Shown here piece after piece: positions 1-8,076 of a stretch of DNA of 64,000 nucleotides. The notes beneath the pieces are model-generated. The model was not told where the DNA came from. It made no database searches and saw nothing but the letters and a program-made list of their open reading frames with translations. The position numbers and the translations under genes were made by a program. Positions within the stretch are counted from its first letter, which is position 1. Each line of letters opens with the position of its first letter. This stretch comes from JAUIAI01 sp049680625 (lineage in GTDB: Bacteria; Pseudomonadota; Gammaproteobacteria; Burkholderiales; Burkholderiaceae_E): positions 1 to 64,000 of the forward strand of contig JBAUID010000212.1 in assembly GCA_049680625.1 (NCBI GenBank), read 5' to 3'.

Positions 1-2
1 CC

Positions 3-446
3 TATAACCTGCTTTGGTTTGAGGAACCGATCATTCCCGATGACTACAAGGGTTACGCCAAAGTTGCGGATGCCACCGGGATGCCGCTGGCAATGGGAGA
101 GAACCTGCACACGATTCACGAGTTTGAATTTGCGGTTGAACAATCCAAACTGTCGTTTATTCAGCCTGACGCGTCGAACTGCGGCGGGGTGACGGGTTGG
201 CTGCGGGTTGCTGAGCTGGCTGCCCGGCACGGTCTGCCGGTTTGCAGCCACGGTATGCAGGAGTTACACGTCGGTTTAATGTCAGGCCGGTCGAATTCTG
301 GCTGGCTCGAAGTCCATTCTTTCCCGATTGACCAGTACACCCACCGTCCGTTGGTTGTAGAAAACGCCAGGGCCGTTGCCTCAGACGAAGCCGGAACCGG
401 GGTGAGCTTCAATTGGGAAAAACTGGCTGCTTTTCGGCAGAATTGA
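3..446 (+). CDS. Enolase-superfamily (mandelate racemase/muconate lactonizing subgroup) enzyme, C-terminal part
   Basis: The reading frame is open from base 3, so the N-terminus lies outside the window and only the last 147 residues are seen. They form the end of the (beta/alpha)7-beta barrel of the mandelate-racemase subgroup. Visible landmarks are EEP and the GEN motif (carboxylate metal ligands), a QPD...CGG stretch that carries the Asp of the His-Asp dyad, and CSHGM, whose His fits the acid/base catalyst. Enzymes of this group abstract the alpha proton of a carboxylate, usually to dehydrate or epimerise sugar or hydroxy acids. The substrate cannot be read from this part. It is the first visible gene of a rightward operon, 25 bases before the FAD monooxygenase. 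Confidence 0.85.
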   Translation, partial: YNLLWFEEPIIPDDYKGYAKVADATGMPLAMGENLHTIHEFEFAVEQSKLSFIQPDASNCGGVTGWLRVAELAARHGLPVCSHGMQELHVGLMSGRSNSGWLEVHSFPIDQYTHRPLVVENARAVASDEAGTGVSFNWEKLAAFRQN

Positions 447-471
447 TCACAAACCGGAGCAAGAGACAACA

Positions 472-1710
472 ATGGTGAATGCCGCGGAAAAATTGCCGGT
501 GCTTATCGCCGGAGGTGGCCTTGGTGGCCTCGGGTTGGCACTGGCGCTCGGGCGGCGTGGGGTTGCCGTGCAAGTTCTTGAGCAAGCCAATGAGATTGTG
601 CCGATCGGCTACGGTATTCAGTTAGGCCCAAACGTCTTTCCAATTTTTATTGAGCTTGGCGTGTACGACGCTGTTCTGGCAGCGTCACATCAACCGCCGG
701 CCCTGGTAATGCCGGATTCGATCGGGGGTGATGAGTTACTGCGCATTCCCGTAAATACCACCATATTTAAAGAGCGGTTTGAGCATCCGTACGTTGTCAT
801 ACACCGTGGAGATTTACATGACATTTTACTCACGGCATGCGCCGACTATTCCAATATCGAGCTGACTTCCTCGGCCAATGTAATTGGTTACCGGGAACAT
901 CCCAACCATATTTCAGTGCGCACTGAAGACAATCGATCATTTGATGGTCTTGCCCTGGTTGCAGCCGACGGCGTAAAAAGTCTGCTGCGCGAAACCTTTG
1001 TTGCCGAAAAAGGCCCGGTACCGATCGGCTATGTTGCGCACCGGACAACCGTGTCGATGTCTGACGTACCACCAGGTTTTCCTTATCGTGATGAAGTGGT
1101 GTTGTGGGCAGGCCCCGGGCACCACGTTGTTAATTATCCGTTACAAGACGGCAAGGTACTGAACATTGTCGCTGTCTTTAAATCGGACGGTGGATCGACA
1201 ACTGGTGACTATCAGAGAGAGTTTGATTCTGTTTACCGCAACGTGTGTCCTGATTTACGGGGCTTGCTCCAATTTATGGACTTAAAACGACGTTGGGATC
1301 TGAGCGACCGCGACCCGATTCGTTCCTGGTACGCCGGGAGAGTAGTCTTACTGGGTGACGCGGCACATCCGGCGCTGCAATCGCTGGCCCAGGGGGCTTG
1401 TATGGCGCTTGAAGATGCGTCTTGCCTTGCTCAGCAATTATCGACAGCAGTCGATCTTAGTCGGATCTCGGTGGAGAGGGCTTTTGCGGCCTACCAAAAG
1501 GCGCGTTTTATTCGCACCGCGCGCCTGCAATTAGAGTCAAGATCGCTCTGGGGGTTTTATCATGCAGGTGGAATCGAACGCGAGGTTCGCAATGCGGCAC
1601 TTTCTGAGCGCAGCGTCAGTGATTCTTACCAATGTGTCAGCTGGCTTTGGGATAGTAGGAATAATGCACAAGCCGTGAGTACGCAACCCGATGAAGCAGG
1701 AAGTATATGA
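472..1710 (+). CDS. FAD-dependent aromatic hydroxylase (3-hydroxybenzoate 6-hydroxylase / salicylate hydroxylase type)
   Basis: A 412-residue class A flavoprotein monooxygenase of normal family length. An N-terminal dinucleotide-binding GGGLGG lies at about residues 14-19, the DG motif (ADGVKS) near 164, and the GD motif GDAAHP near 294 followed by an LAQGACMALEDA helix. These three motifs define PHBH-fold NAD(P)H-dependent hydroxylases. Its nearest known relatives act on 3-hydroxybenzoate or salicylate, forming gentisate or catechol, but specificity is not readable here. The start codon follows a GGAGCAAGAGAC stretch. Its stop overlaps the next start (ATGA), so the two genes are translationally coupled. 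A ring hydroxylase beside an enolase-superfamily enzyme suggests a catabolic operon for a substituted aromatic or hydroxy acid. Confidence 0.85.
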   Translation: MVNAAEKLPVLIAGGGLGGLGLALALGRRGVAVQVLEQANEIVPIGYGIQLGPNVFPIFIELGVYDAVLAASHQPPALVMPDSIGGDELLRIPVNTTIFKERFEHPYVVIHRGDLHDILLTACADYSNIELTSSANVIGYREHPNHISVRTEDNRSFDGLALVAADGVKSLLRETFVAEKGPVPIGYVAHRTTVSMSDVPPGFPYRDEVVLWAGPGHHVVNYPLQDGKVLNIVAVFKSDGGSTTGDYQREFDSVYRNVCPDLRGLLQFMDLKRRWDLSDRDPIRSWYAGRVVLLGDAAHPALQSLAQGACMALEDASCLAQQLSTAVDLSRISVERAFAAYQKARFIRTARLQLESRSLWGFYHAGGIEREVRNAALSERSVSDSYQCVSWLWDSRNNAQAVSTQPDEAGSI

Positions 1711-2762
1711 ATCCGAATATTGTTATTTATGGTGCCGGTGCCGTGGGTGGTTATGTTGGTGGTTATTTGACTAGGGACGGACATACCGTGACCCTGGTTG
1801 ACCCGTGGGTTGAGCACGTGCAAGCCATGCGCGAACCTGGACTAATACTCAAGGGGCTGACCGAGCCGGAGTGTTTTCAAATAGCGGTCAATGCGCTTAC
1901 CCCAGACGAATATCTCAATTCACCTAATCAGAGTCCGGTAGACATCGGTATCATTTCGACCAAGTCTTATGACACTGAAACCGCGGCTCACTTTTTAAAG
2001 CCTCTGCTTGCGCCAGATGGTTTTGTGGTGTCGTTGCAGAACTGTATTAACGAGCCGGCGATTGCTGCGATAGTCGGAGAGGAAAAAACGGTTGGCTGTA
2101 TTGCCAGTACGATTACGGTAGGTTTGTATACCCCAGGATTGGTTCAGCGTAACGTGCCTCGGCGTGGCGCAGCCTATACTGTATTTCGCTGTGGTGAATA
2201 CGGTGGCGGGTTATCACAACGGGTTCAGGATTTTGCAACGCTGTTAGCGCCGGTGGACTCGGCCCGCGCGACTGACAATCTAATGGGTGAGCGGTGGACC
2301 AAGCTGGTGATTAACACCAGTCGAAACGGTATTCTCGCCGCGACGGGAATGGAGACTGCGGCGATGGAGCTCGATCAGGGACCACGTCGCCTGTGTATTC
2401 GAACTGCCGCCGAAACCATCCGCGTTGCGCAGGCACTTCAGGTGAAACTCGAAGATATTGGTGGCTTTGCACCGTCGGTGTGGGTGGCCGCGGCCCAAGG
2501 TGACGCGGCCGCACTCGAATCCATTGAATCCGACATGCTGGCGACCGCAAAAACACGGGTCGCAGGTACACAACTATCGATGGGCCAGGATATCGAAAAA
2601 GGACGGCGCACGGAGATTGACTACCTCAACGGCCTTGTTGTCGAAAAAGGCCGTGCCGTGGGCATTGACACACCAGCCAATGAAATAATCTGGCAAGCCG
2701 TACGTCGGGTCGAAAACGGTGAGGTCAAGCCGGCAATGGCTAATATCGCTGCCGGTTTTTAG
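1707..2762 (+). CDS. Ketopantoate reductase (ApbA/PanE) family dehydrogenase
   Basis: 351 residues with an N-terminal Rossmann GAGAVGG (residues 9-15) and the ERWTKLVIN segment whose Lys near residue 199 and following Asn fit the ketopantoate-reductase active site. The protein is longer than biosynthetic PanE (about 300), and the extra C-terminal helices are typical of catabolic paralogues that reduce or oxidise other 2-keto/2-hydroxy acids. It starts inside the stop codon of the upstream hydroxylase (ATGA overlap). Because it sits in a catabolic operon, pantothenate synthesis is unlikely to be its main job; that is inference. The family call is secure, the substrate unknown. Confidence 0.82.
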   Translation: MNPNIVIYGAGAVGGYVGGYLTRDGHTVTLVDPWVEHVQAMREPGLILKGLTEPECFQIAVNALTPDEYLNSPNQSPVDIGIISTKSYDTETAAHFLKPLLAPDGFVVSLQNCINEPAIAAIVGEEKTVGCIASTITVGLYTPGLVQRNVPRRGAAYTVFRCGEYGGGLSQRVQDFATLLAPVDSARATDNLMGERWTKLVINTSRNGILAATGMETAAMELDQGPRRLCIRTAAETIRVAQALQVKLEDIGGFAPSVWVAAAQGDAAALESIESDMLATAKTRVAGTQLSMGQDIEKGRRTEIDYLNGLVVEKGRAVGIDTPANEIIWQAVRRVENGEVKPAMANIAAGF

Positions 2763-2847
2763 CCTGGCAGGCTGCTGATAAACCTTTCGGGGCCATTGGA
2801 TTTCGGACTTTTTTGAACCACCCACCTCAACCAAATTAGAGAATGTT

Positions 2848-3720
2848 ATGAATCGCTGGCAATCACGTCGTCAAAATTTTCGTAAGTTGCTTGCGCAATC
2901 TGGCTGCGTTTCGCCGGCTTCCGTACACGACCCGGTGTCAGCACGCATCGCTGAACACCTGGGGTTTGAAGTAGGCATTTTTGCGGGGTCGGTGGCGTCC
3001 CTGACCGTTCTGGGCGCACCTGACATCATCTTACTTACGATGACCGAGTTTGCACAGCAAGCGATGCGGATTTCCCGCGCCAGCGAATTACCGGTGTTAG
3101 TGGATGCCGACCATGGGTACGGCAATGCAATGAACGTTATGCGCTGCGTCGAAGAACTCGAAGCGGCTGGCATCGCGGCATTGTCGATTGAAGATACCGA
3201 GCTACCGTCTCCTGCTGGCTCTGGTGGTGTGCCAAGATTGACGTCAATCCAAGAAGGGGTTGGCAAAATGAAGGCCGCGCTTGCGGCGCGGCGAGATCCG
3301 GATCTTGTCATTGCCGGACGTACCAGTGCGGCGTCAATTTCAGATCCCGAAGATGCGGCTCAGCGGGCCCTGGCGTACGAGAAAGCCGGGGTGGATGTGT
3401 TGTTTCTGGTTGGCGTGAAAGATTCTGACGCATTGCGAACCATTACCTCGGTGACAACCCTGCCGGTCATTCTTGGCAGCGCCGGTGCTGATCTGAAAGA
3501 CCCCGCTGTTCTGGCATCGAACCGGGTTCGCATTTGTTTGCAGGGGCATCAGCCATTTGCTGCTGCTACCCAGGCTATTTATGACACGATGAAGCGTTTA
3601 CGGGATGGTGAGTCGCCATCCGAACTGCCAAACCTTGCGTCTGCCGAACTGATGCAAATGGTTACCCACGGTGACGAATATAAGCAATGGGCTGCTCGCT
3701 TCCTGGATGGAAAAAGCTAA
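2848..3720 (+). CDS. Oxaloacetate decarboxylase-like member of the PEP mutase/isocitrate lyase superfamily
   Basis: 290 residues, the usual length. It shows the superfamily barrel with VDADHGYGN at about residues 84-92 (Mg-binding Asp pair) and an SIEDTELP segment near 113-120. From memory the sequence runs closely parallel to the biochemically studied Pseudomonas oxaloacetate decarboxylase PA4872: the D..SARIA..LGFE opening, GSVASL, the DADHGYGNA.NVMR stretch and a C-terminal EYxxWA. The expected reaction is Mg-dependent decarboxylation of oxaloacetate or another 3-carboxy-2-keto acid, in the cytosol. It lies 85 bases after the ketoreductase on the same strand and probably closes the operon, where it would act late on a keto acid. 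Confidence 0.8.
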   Translation: MNRWQSRRQNFRKLLAQSGCVSPASVHDPVSARIAEHLGFEVGIFAGSVASLTVLGAPDIILLTMTEFAQQAMRISRASELPVLVDADHGYGNAMNVMRCVEELEAAGIAALSIEDTELPSPAGSGGVPRLTSIQEGVGKMKAALAARRDPDLVIAGRTSAASISDPEDAAQRALAYEKAGVDVLFLVGVKDSDALRTITSVTTLPVILGSAGADLKDPAVLASNRVRICLQGHQPFAAATQAIYDTMKRLRDGESPSELPNLASAELMQMVTHGDEYKQWAARFLDGKS

Positions 3721-3826
3721 CAATTTGAGCAGAAACCATTAGCATTGGTATAACTGCTGACGATTTGTTGAAATCCAGCACTTCAGGCATGCTCCCGACC
3801 TCACTTATTTCTGCGAACAAAACCTT

Positions 3827-6391
3827 ATGCGGCAATCAATAGAACAACGTCTGGCTGAAGAAATGGAAGTGCGTGAACCCCAGGTGCTGGCTACCGTTGC
3901 TTTGCTGGACGAAGGCGCGACTGTGCCGTTTATTGCCCGCTACCGAAAAGAGGTTACCGGAGGCCTTGATGACACTCAGCTGCGTATGCTGGCAGAGCGG
4001 CTCATTTATATGCGAGAGCTCGATGAGCGTTGTGATGCGATAAAGGCCGCAGTTGCCGAACAAGGGAAATTAACTGATGCGCTAACCGCCAGTCTGGAAG
4101 CCGCACAAACCAAGCAGCGGCTCGAAGATTTATACGCGCCGTTCAAAAAGAAGCGACGCACCAAGGCGCAGATTGCCCGTGAAGCCGGGTTAGAGCCGCT
4201 GGCGCAGTTGCTGCTAGCCGATCCTGCCAAAGACCCGCAGGTTGAGGCAGCAGCTTTCCTGAAGCCAGCTTTCACTACTGACGCAGGTGACAACCCGGGG
4301 GTTGAAGATGCTGTGGCCGCCCTGGACGGCGCCCGCCAGATCCTCATGGAACAATTTGCTGAAGACGCCGATCTGGTCGGCCGCATTCGCAATGAGTTCC
4401 AGACCCGAGGGGTTGTGTTGTCCCAGGTGGTCAAAGGCAAAGAAGAAGACGGTGCAAAATTTGCAGACTACTTTGGGTCTCAGGAGCCATTGTCGAAAAT
4501 CCCGTCGCATCGCGCGATGGCGTTGTTAAGAGGTCGTCGCGAACAAGTTCTTCGGGTTTCCCTGGCGCTGGATGACGAAGTGCAATCCGAAGGTGAAGCG
4601 GCAACCGGAAGTGGGTCTGTATGGTGTGAATCCCAGATTGCCGCTAACGCTGGTATCCGCGATTTGGGTCGACCCGCCGATAACTGGTTAATCGAAGCGG
4701 CACGCTGGACCTGGCAGGTGAAACTTTCGTCGCAAATATCTGCTGAGCTAATGACGGCGTTGCGTGAACGCGCAGAGGCAGATGCGATAGATGTCTTTGG
4801 ACGCAACCTGAAAGATTTACTATTAGCCGCTCCGGCAGGTCGCCGACCAACCATGGGCCTGGATCCGGGGCTTCGGACCGGGGTCAAGGTAGCCATTGTT
4901 GATGCAACGGGTAAGTTGCTTGCGGCCGATACTATTTATCCGCACCCACCGCGCAAAGACACTGTAGGGTCTATTGCCAAGTTAGCCGGACTTGCTAAAA
5001 CCCACGGTGTTGAACTGGTTGCGGTTGGTAACGGCACAGGGTCGCGGGAAACTACCAAACTGGTTAATAAACTTGCTGCAAAACATCCTGAATTGAAACT
5101 GACCCAGGTGTCTGTTTCAGAGGCCGGCGCATCCGTGTATTCAGCGTCAGCATTGGCGGCAAAAGAGTTTCCGGGTCTTGATGTCAGTTTGCGCGGGGCC
5201 GTTTCTATTGCGCGCCGGTTACAGGATCCGCTGGCCGAACTGGTGAAAATCGAACCCAAGGCTATCGGGGTTGGGCAATATCAGCACGACGTTTCGGAAA
5301 CCCGTCTCGCTCGAGCTCTGGATGCTGTTGTCGAAGACTGTGTTAACGGGGTTGGGGTTGATGTGAATATTGCCAGCATTCAGCTACTCAGCCGGATTGC
5401 TGGTCTAAGCGCTGCTCAGGCCGAAAATATTGTCCAATATCGTGACGAGAACGGTGCTTTCAAGAACAGGCAGCAGTTATTGAGCGTGAACCGTCTTGGT
5501 GAACGCGCCTATGAGCAAGCCGCCGGTTTTCTGCGAATTCTGGATGGTGACAATCCGCTGGACGGCTCAGCCGTGCATCCGGAGGCCTACCCGTTGGTTG
5601 AAAAAATGCTGACTGATATTGGTGCCGGTATTAGCGAAGTTATCGGTAAACCGCAAGCCGTCGCGAAACTGACACCGGACAAATACGTCAACGATCACTT
5701 CGGCTTACCGACAATAATTGATATCCTGAAAGAGCTGGAAAAGCCTGGCCGGGATCCACGCCCGGGGTTTAAGACAGCCAGTTTCAAAGACGGTATCGAG
5801 AAACTTGCTGACCTGAAACCTGACATGGTGCTTGAAGGGGTTGTCACGAACGTTGCCGCATTTGGCGCCTTTGTTGATATTGGCGTACACCAGGACGGTT
5901 TGGTACATATTTCGGCTCTCGCCGACAAGTTTGTCTCCGACGCGCATCAAGTAGTAAAAGCTGGTGACGTTGTCAAAGTAAAAGTGCTCGAAGTTGATGC
6001 GGCCCGAAAGCGAATTGGGCTCACTATGCGGTTAAATGATCCGCAACCCGATGAGAACAATGCACCAGGATCCAAACCGGGCTCAGCCGCTCGCAAGACG
6101 GGCCGAAACGGGGCAGGGCGGCGCAAGTCCCAGGCTGAAAGAGAAGTTACAGCGGAAAACAAGTCCGCGAAACCCGATGGTCGTCCGAATCGCGGTGGAA
6201 AACGGCCGTCGGACACTGCAGGAAAATCTGACAAGTCAGCGGATCGGTCAGATAAATCTCGTCGGCCCAATCGCGGCAAACCCCGGGATGACAGCCGGGG
6301 GGGCCGACCAAGGGAAGACAAACAACCCAGTGCAATGGCGCTTGCGCTTGCGGCCGCGGGTGCGAACAAACTCAAAGCATCAAAACCCTGA
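3827..6391 (+). CDS. tex: Tex, S1 RNA-binding transcription accessory protein
   Basis: 854 residues. Tex N-terminal helical domain (about 1-190, with FIARYRKEVTGGLDDTQLR), YqgF-like RNase H fold from about 342 (MGLDPGLRTG), helix-hairpin-helix region about 471-570, and an S1 domain about 664-735 (VLEGVVTNVAAFGAFVDIG, then DGLVHIS). Tex is a conserved nucleic-acid-binding factor acting on transcription complexes in the cytosol. Typical Tex proteins end soon after S1, at about 770-785 residues. Here roughly 115 residues follow that are rich in Lys, Arg, Gly, Ser and Asp, a disordered basic tail. The start ATG gives the standard N-terminus. It is a housekeeping gene, probably independent of the operon before it. 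Confidence 0.96.
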   Translation: MRQSIEQRLAEEMEVREPQVLATVALLDEGATVPFIARYRKEVTGGLDDTQLRMLAERLIYMRELDERCDAIKAAVAEQGKLTDALTASLEAAQTKQRLEDLYAPFKKKRRTKAQIAREAGLEPLAQLLLADPAKDPQVEAAAFLKPAFTTDAGDNPGVEDAVAALDGARQILMEQFAEDADLVGRIRNEFQTRGVVLSQVVKGKEEDGAKFADYFGSQEPLSKIPSHRAMALLRGRREQVLRVSLALDDEVQSEGEAATGSGSVWCESQIAANAGIRDLGRPADNWLIEAARWTWQVKLSSQISAELMTALRERAEADAIDVFGRNLKDLLLAAPAGRRPTMGLDPGLRTGVKVAIVDATGKLLAADTIYPHPPRKDTVGSIAKLAGLAKTHGVELVAVGNGTGSRETTKLVNKLAAKHPELKLTQVSVSEAGASVYSASALAAKEFPGLDVSLRGAVSIARRLQDPLAELVKIEPKAIGVGQYQHDVSETRLARALDAVVEDCVNGVGVDVNIASIQLLSRIAGLSAAQAENIVQYRDENGAFKNRQQLLSVNRLGERAYEQAAGFLRILDGDNPLDGSAVHPEAYPLVEKMLTDIGAGISEVIGKPQAVAKLTPDKYVNDHFGLPTIIDILKELEKPGRDPRPGFKTASFKDGIEKLADLKPDMVLEGVVTNVAAFGAFVDIGVHQDGLVHISALADKFVSDAHQVVKAGDVVKVKVLEVDAARKRIGLTMRLNDPQPDENNAPGSKPGSAARKTGRNGAGRRKSQAEREVTAENKSAKPDGRPNRGGKRPSDTAGKSDKSADRSDKSRRPNRGKPRDDSRGGRPREDKQPSAMALALAAAGANKLKASKP

Positions 6392-6405
6392 GCCCGTGGT
6401 CTTAA

Positions 6406-7503
6406 TCAATTAGGTTCCTGGCCCAGTAGGCTCCGGGCTATTCGTTGTGCCGAATCCAGCGCGCCTTCGATCAGGCCGGGGCTGAGGCTGGCTGTTTCAG
6501 CGCCAGCGAACCATAGCCGATGGTTCTGATGACTATGGCGCAGGATATCGGGGCGGATTGCAGGATGACTCATTTGGCCGTCTATATCTGACCCGGTCGT
6601 AACCCGTGACTCGGTTGCCCAATCCTGGATATGAATTGCCAGTGGTGCGGGGCTACTTGCTCCAAAGCAGCGAATCAGTTGTTCGTGGATTTTCTGTTTC
6701 AGTTCGTCGGCTCTGGCACGGCGCTCGATTGCCGGCCAGCCGATGAAGCCGAATATTGCTGCGGGATGCCCTTGCGGACCACAATGGTCATGGCCTTCAG
6801 CGATTGGGCCACAATGACTGGCAAGACGACCTGATAAACCGCAGTCCCGCCAATATGGGTGTTCGAACAGCGCTACCGCTTTCGCATGGGCCGACATCCA
6901 GGTCGGCGTTTGTGACAATGCTGATCTTAGTGGTTCGGCGAGGCTTGGGACCCATGTGATTCTTTCCTGGGCAATCCTGGGCGGTATGGCCACAACCAGC
7001 TGATGACAGCTTAGCTGGTGGTCCCCCTGTGCTGTCTGCACGTTAACCAATACGGAGTCGTCGTGAAAAGTGACCGAGGTAACTGGCGAATTGAGGTGCA
7101 ACAGTTGATCAGGTAAGTCGTCAACCAGCCGGTTAATCAGACTTTGAGGCCCGCCGACGATACACATACTCCCTTCCTGAGCAGGCACATCGTGCCGGGT
7201 CGGTGGTTGGGCTGGTCCGTGGTCAAATACGAGTTGACCACTGCTGAACTGGGGATAGGTTGGAATTTGTAAGTCGGCTAACCAGCGCGCTGCAACTGGT
7301 TGGTAGTCGGGCCACACCCAGGTTGGTCCGAGATCAGCAACTGGCTGGCCTTTTGGGTCGAATACAGAGCGGATTCGACCGCCGGCCCGCTCTGTGGCCT
7401 CAAGAACAACGATTGACTTTGTGCCGGCAGTTAACAGCCGGGCCGTTGCCAGACCGCAAAGACCGGCCCCGATGATGACAATGTCAGCATGCTTAGGTGG
7501 CAT
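6406..7503 (-). CDS. FAD-dependent amine oxidase (flavin monoamine oxidase family)
   Basis: 365 residues. An N-terminal FAD-binding IIGAGLCGLATARLL is followed by the ADP-ribose-contacting VLEATERAGGRIRS, and near the C-terminus lies LWFAGAET...GLIEGALDSA, the usual FAD-covering segment of monoamine oxidases. It is shorter than most family members (about 430-500), mainly in the substrate domain, so the substrate may be small. The expected reaction is oxidative deamination of an amine with H2O2 release. It is the last of four closely spaced leftward genes, 42 bases after the hotdog protein, and converges with tex (14-base gap). Presence beside a gamma-glutamyltransferase hints at amine catabolism; that is inference. 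Confidence 0.82.
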   Translation of the reverse strand: MPPKHADIVIIGAGLCGLATARLLTAGTKSIVVLEATERAGGRIRSVFDPKGQPVADLGPTWVWPDYQPVAARWLADLQIPTYPQFSSGQLVFDHGPAQPPTRHDVPAQEGSMCIVGGPQSLINRLVDDLPDQLLHLNSPVTSVTFHDDSVLVNVQTAQGDHQLSCHQLVVAIPPRIAQERITWVPSLAEPLRSALSQTPTWMSAHAKAVALFEHPYWRDCGLSGRLASHCGPIAEGHDHCGPQGHPAAIFGFIGWPAIERRARADELKQKIHEQLIRCFGASSPAPLAIHIQDWATESRVTTGSDIDGQMSHPAIRPDILRHSHQNHRLWFAGAETASLSPGLIEGALDSAQRIARSLLGQEPN

Positions 7504-7545
7504 CGTGGTACTCGGGATATTTTGGCTTAGCTGGTTTAGTTGGCA

Positions 7546-8076
7546 TCATTTGGCCGGCTTTTCGGTAACCCAAAGCCGAATAGTGCCGGTAACAACGTCA
7601 TTGCCATTCGTGTCTTTTGCCACCACGGGCACGTCAATTTCACCGGGCCGCCATGTCGAAGGCGCAACCCGAGCCGTACACGTGATGTCGGTAGCGCCTT
7701 TGCTGACGTATTCGAGGCTCATTCCTTTTGGAATCCAGCGCAGATGGGTTGGAATTGACGCTTCTGCCATAAACCCCATTGCCATTTCCAAGCCATTGGC
7801 AATGGCGATGACGTGAACAGTGCCGATATGATTGCTTACCGCTTTGCGTTTACGAATCGATACAGTGCAGCAGTTGGCCTCAAGTTTTTCAACAATGGGC
7901 GATATCGACGTAAAATAGCGGGCCTTGCGGGCGGCAAACCGGGAAAATATCCGGCGCCCCATTGGATAGGTCAGCATTCGGTTGTACAGCGCTAAAAGAT
8001 GATTTTGTGGCATTCGAGGTAGCCTGGATTTTTGTATGCAATTGGCGGTGGTGCCTCTACCAAAGCGCCCGGGCAT
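7546..8076 (-). CDS. DUF4442 hotdog-fold protein (putative acyl-CoA thioesterase)
   Basis: 176 residues. The core from about residue 22 (MPQNHLLALYNRML) matches DUF4442 hotdog proteins, with a helix containing NHIGTVHVIAIANGLEMAMG that corresponds to the central hotdog helix, and a C-terminal DVVTGTIRLWV strand. Members are thought to hydrolyse acyl-CoA thioesters, but few are characterised. Two starts are possible: ATG at 8076, which overlaps the upstream stop as TGATG (classic coupling), and ATG at 8013, which gives the more family-like N-terminus. I list the coupled start. It lies between the gamma-glutamyltransferase and amine oxidase genes of the same operon. Confidence 0.7.
   Translation of the reverse strand: MPGRFGRGTTANCIQKSRLPRMPQNHLLALYNRMLTYPMGRRIFSRFAARKARYFTSISPIVEKLEANCCTVSIRKRKAVSNHIGTVHVIAIANGLEMAMGFMAEASIPTHLRWIPKGMSLEYVSKGATDITCTARVAPSTWRPGEIDVPVVAKDTNGNDVVTGTIRLWVTEKPAK

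Noticed and set aside
1707..2762. Pantothenate biosynthesis gene panE
   Set aside because: The protein is about 50 residues longer than PanE and is coupled to a catabolic hydroxylase; only the family can be claimed.
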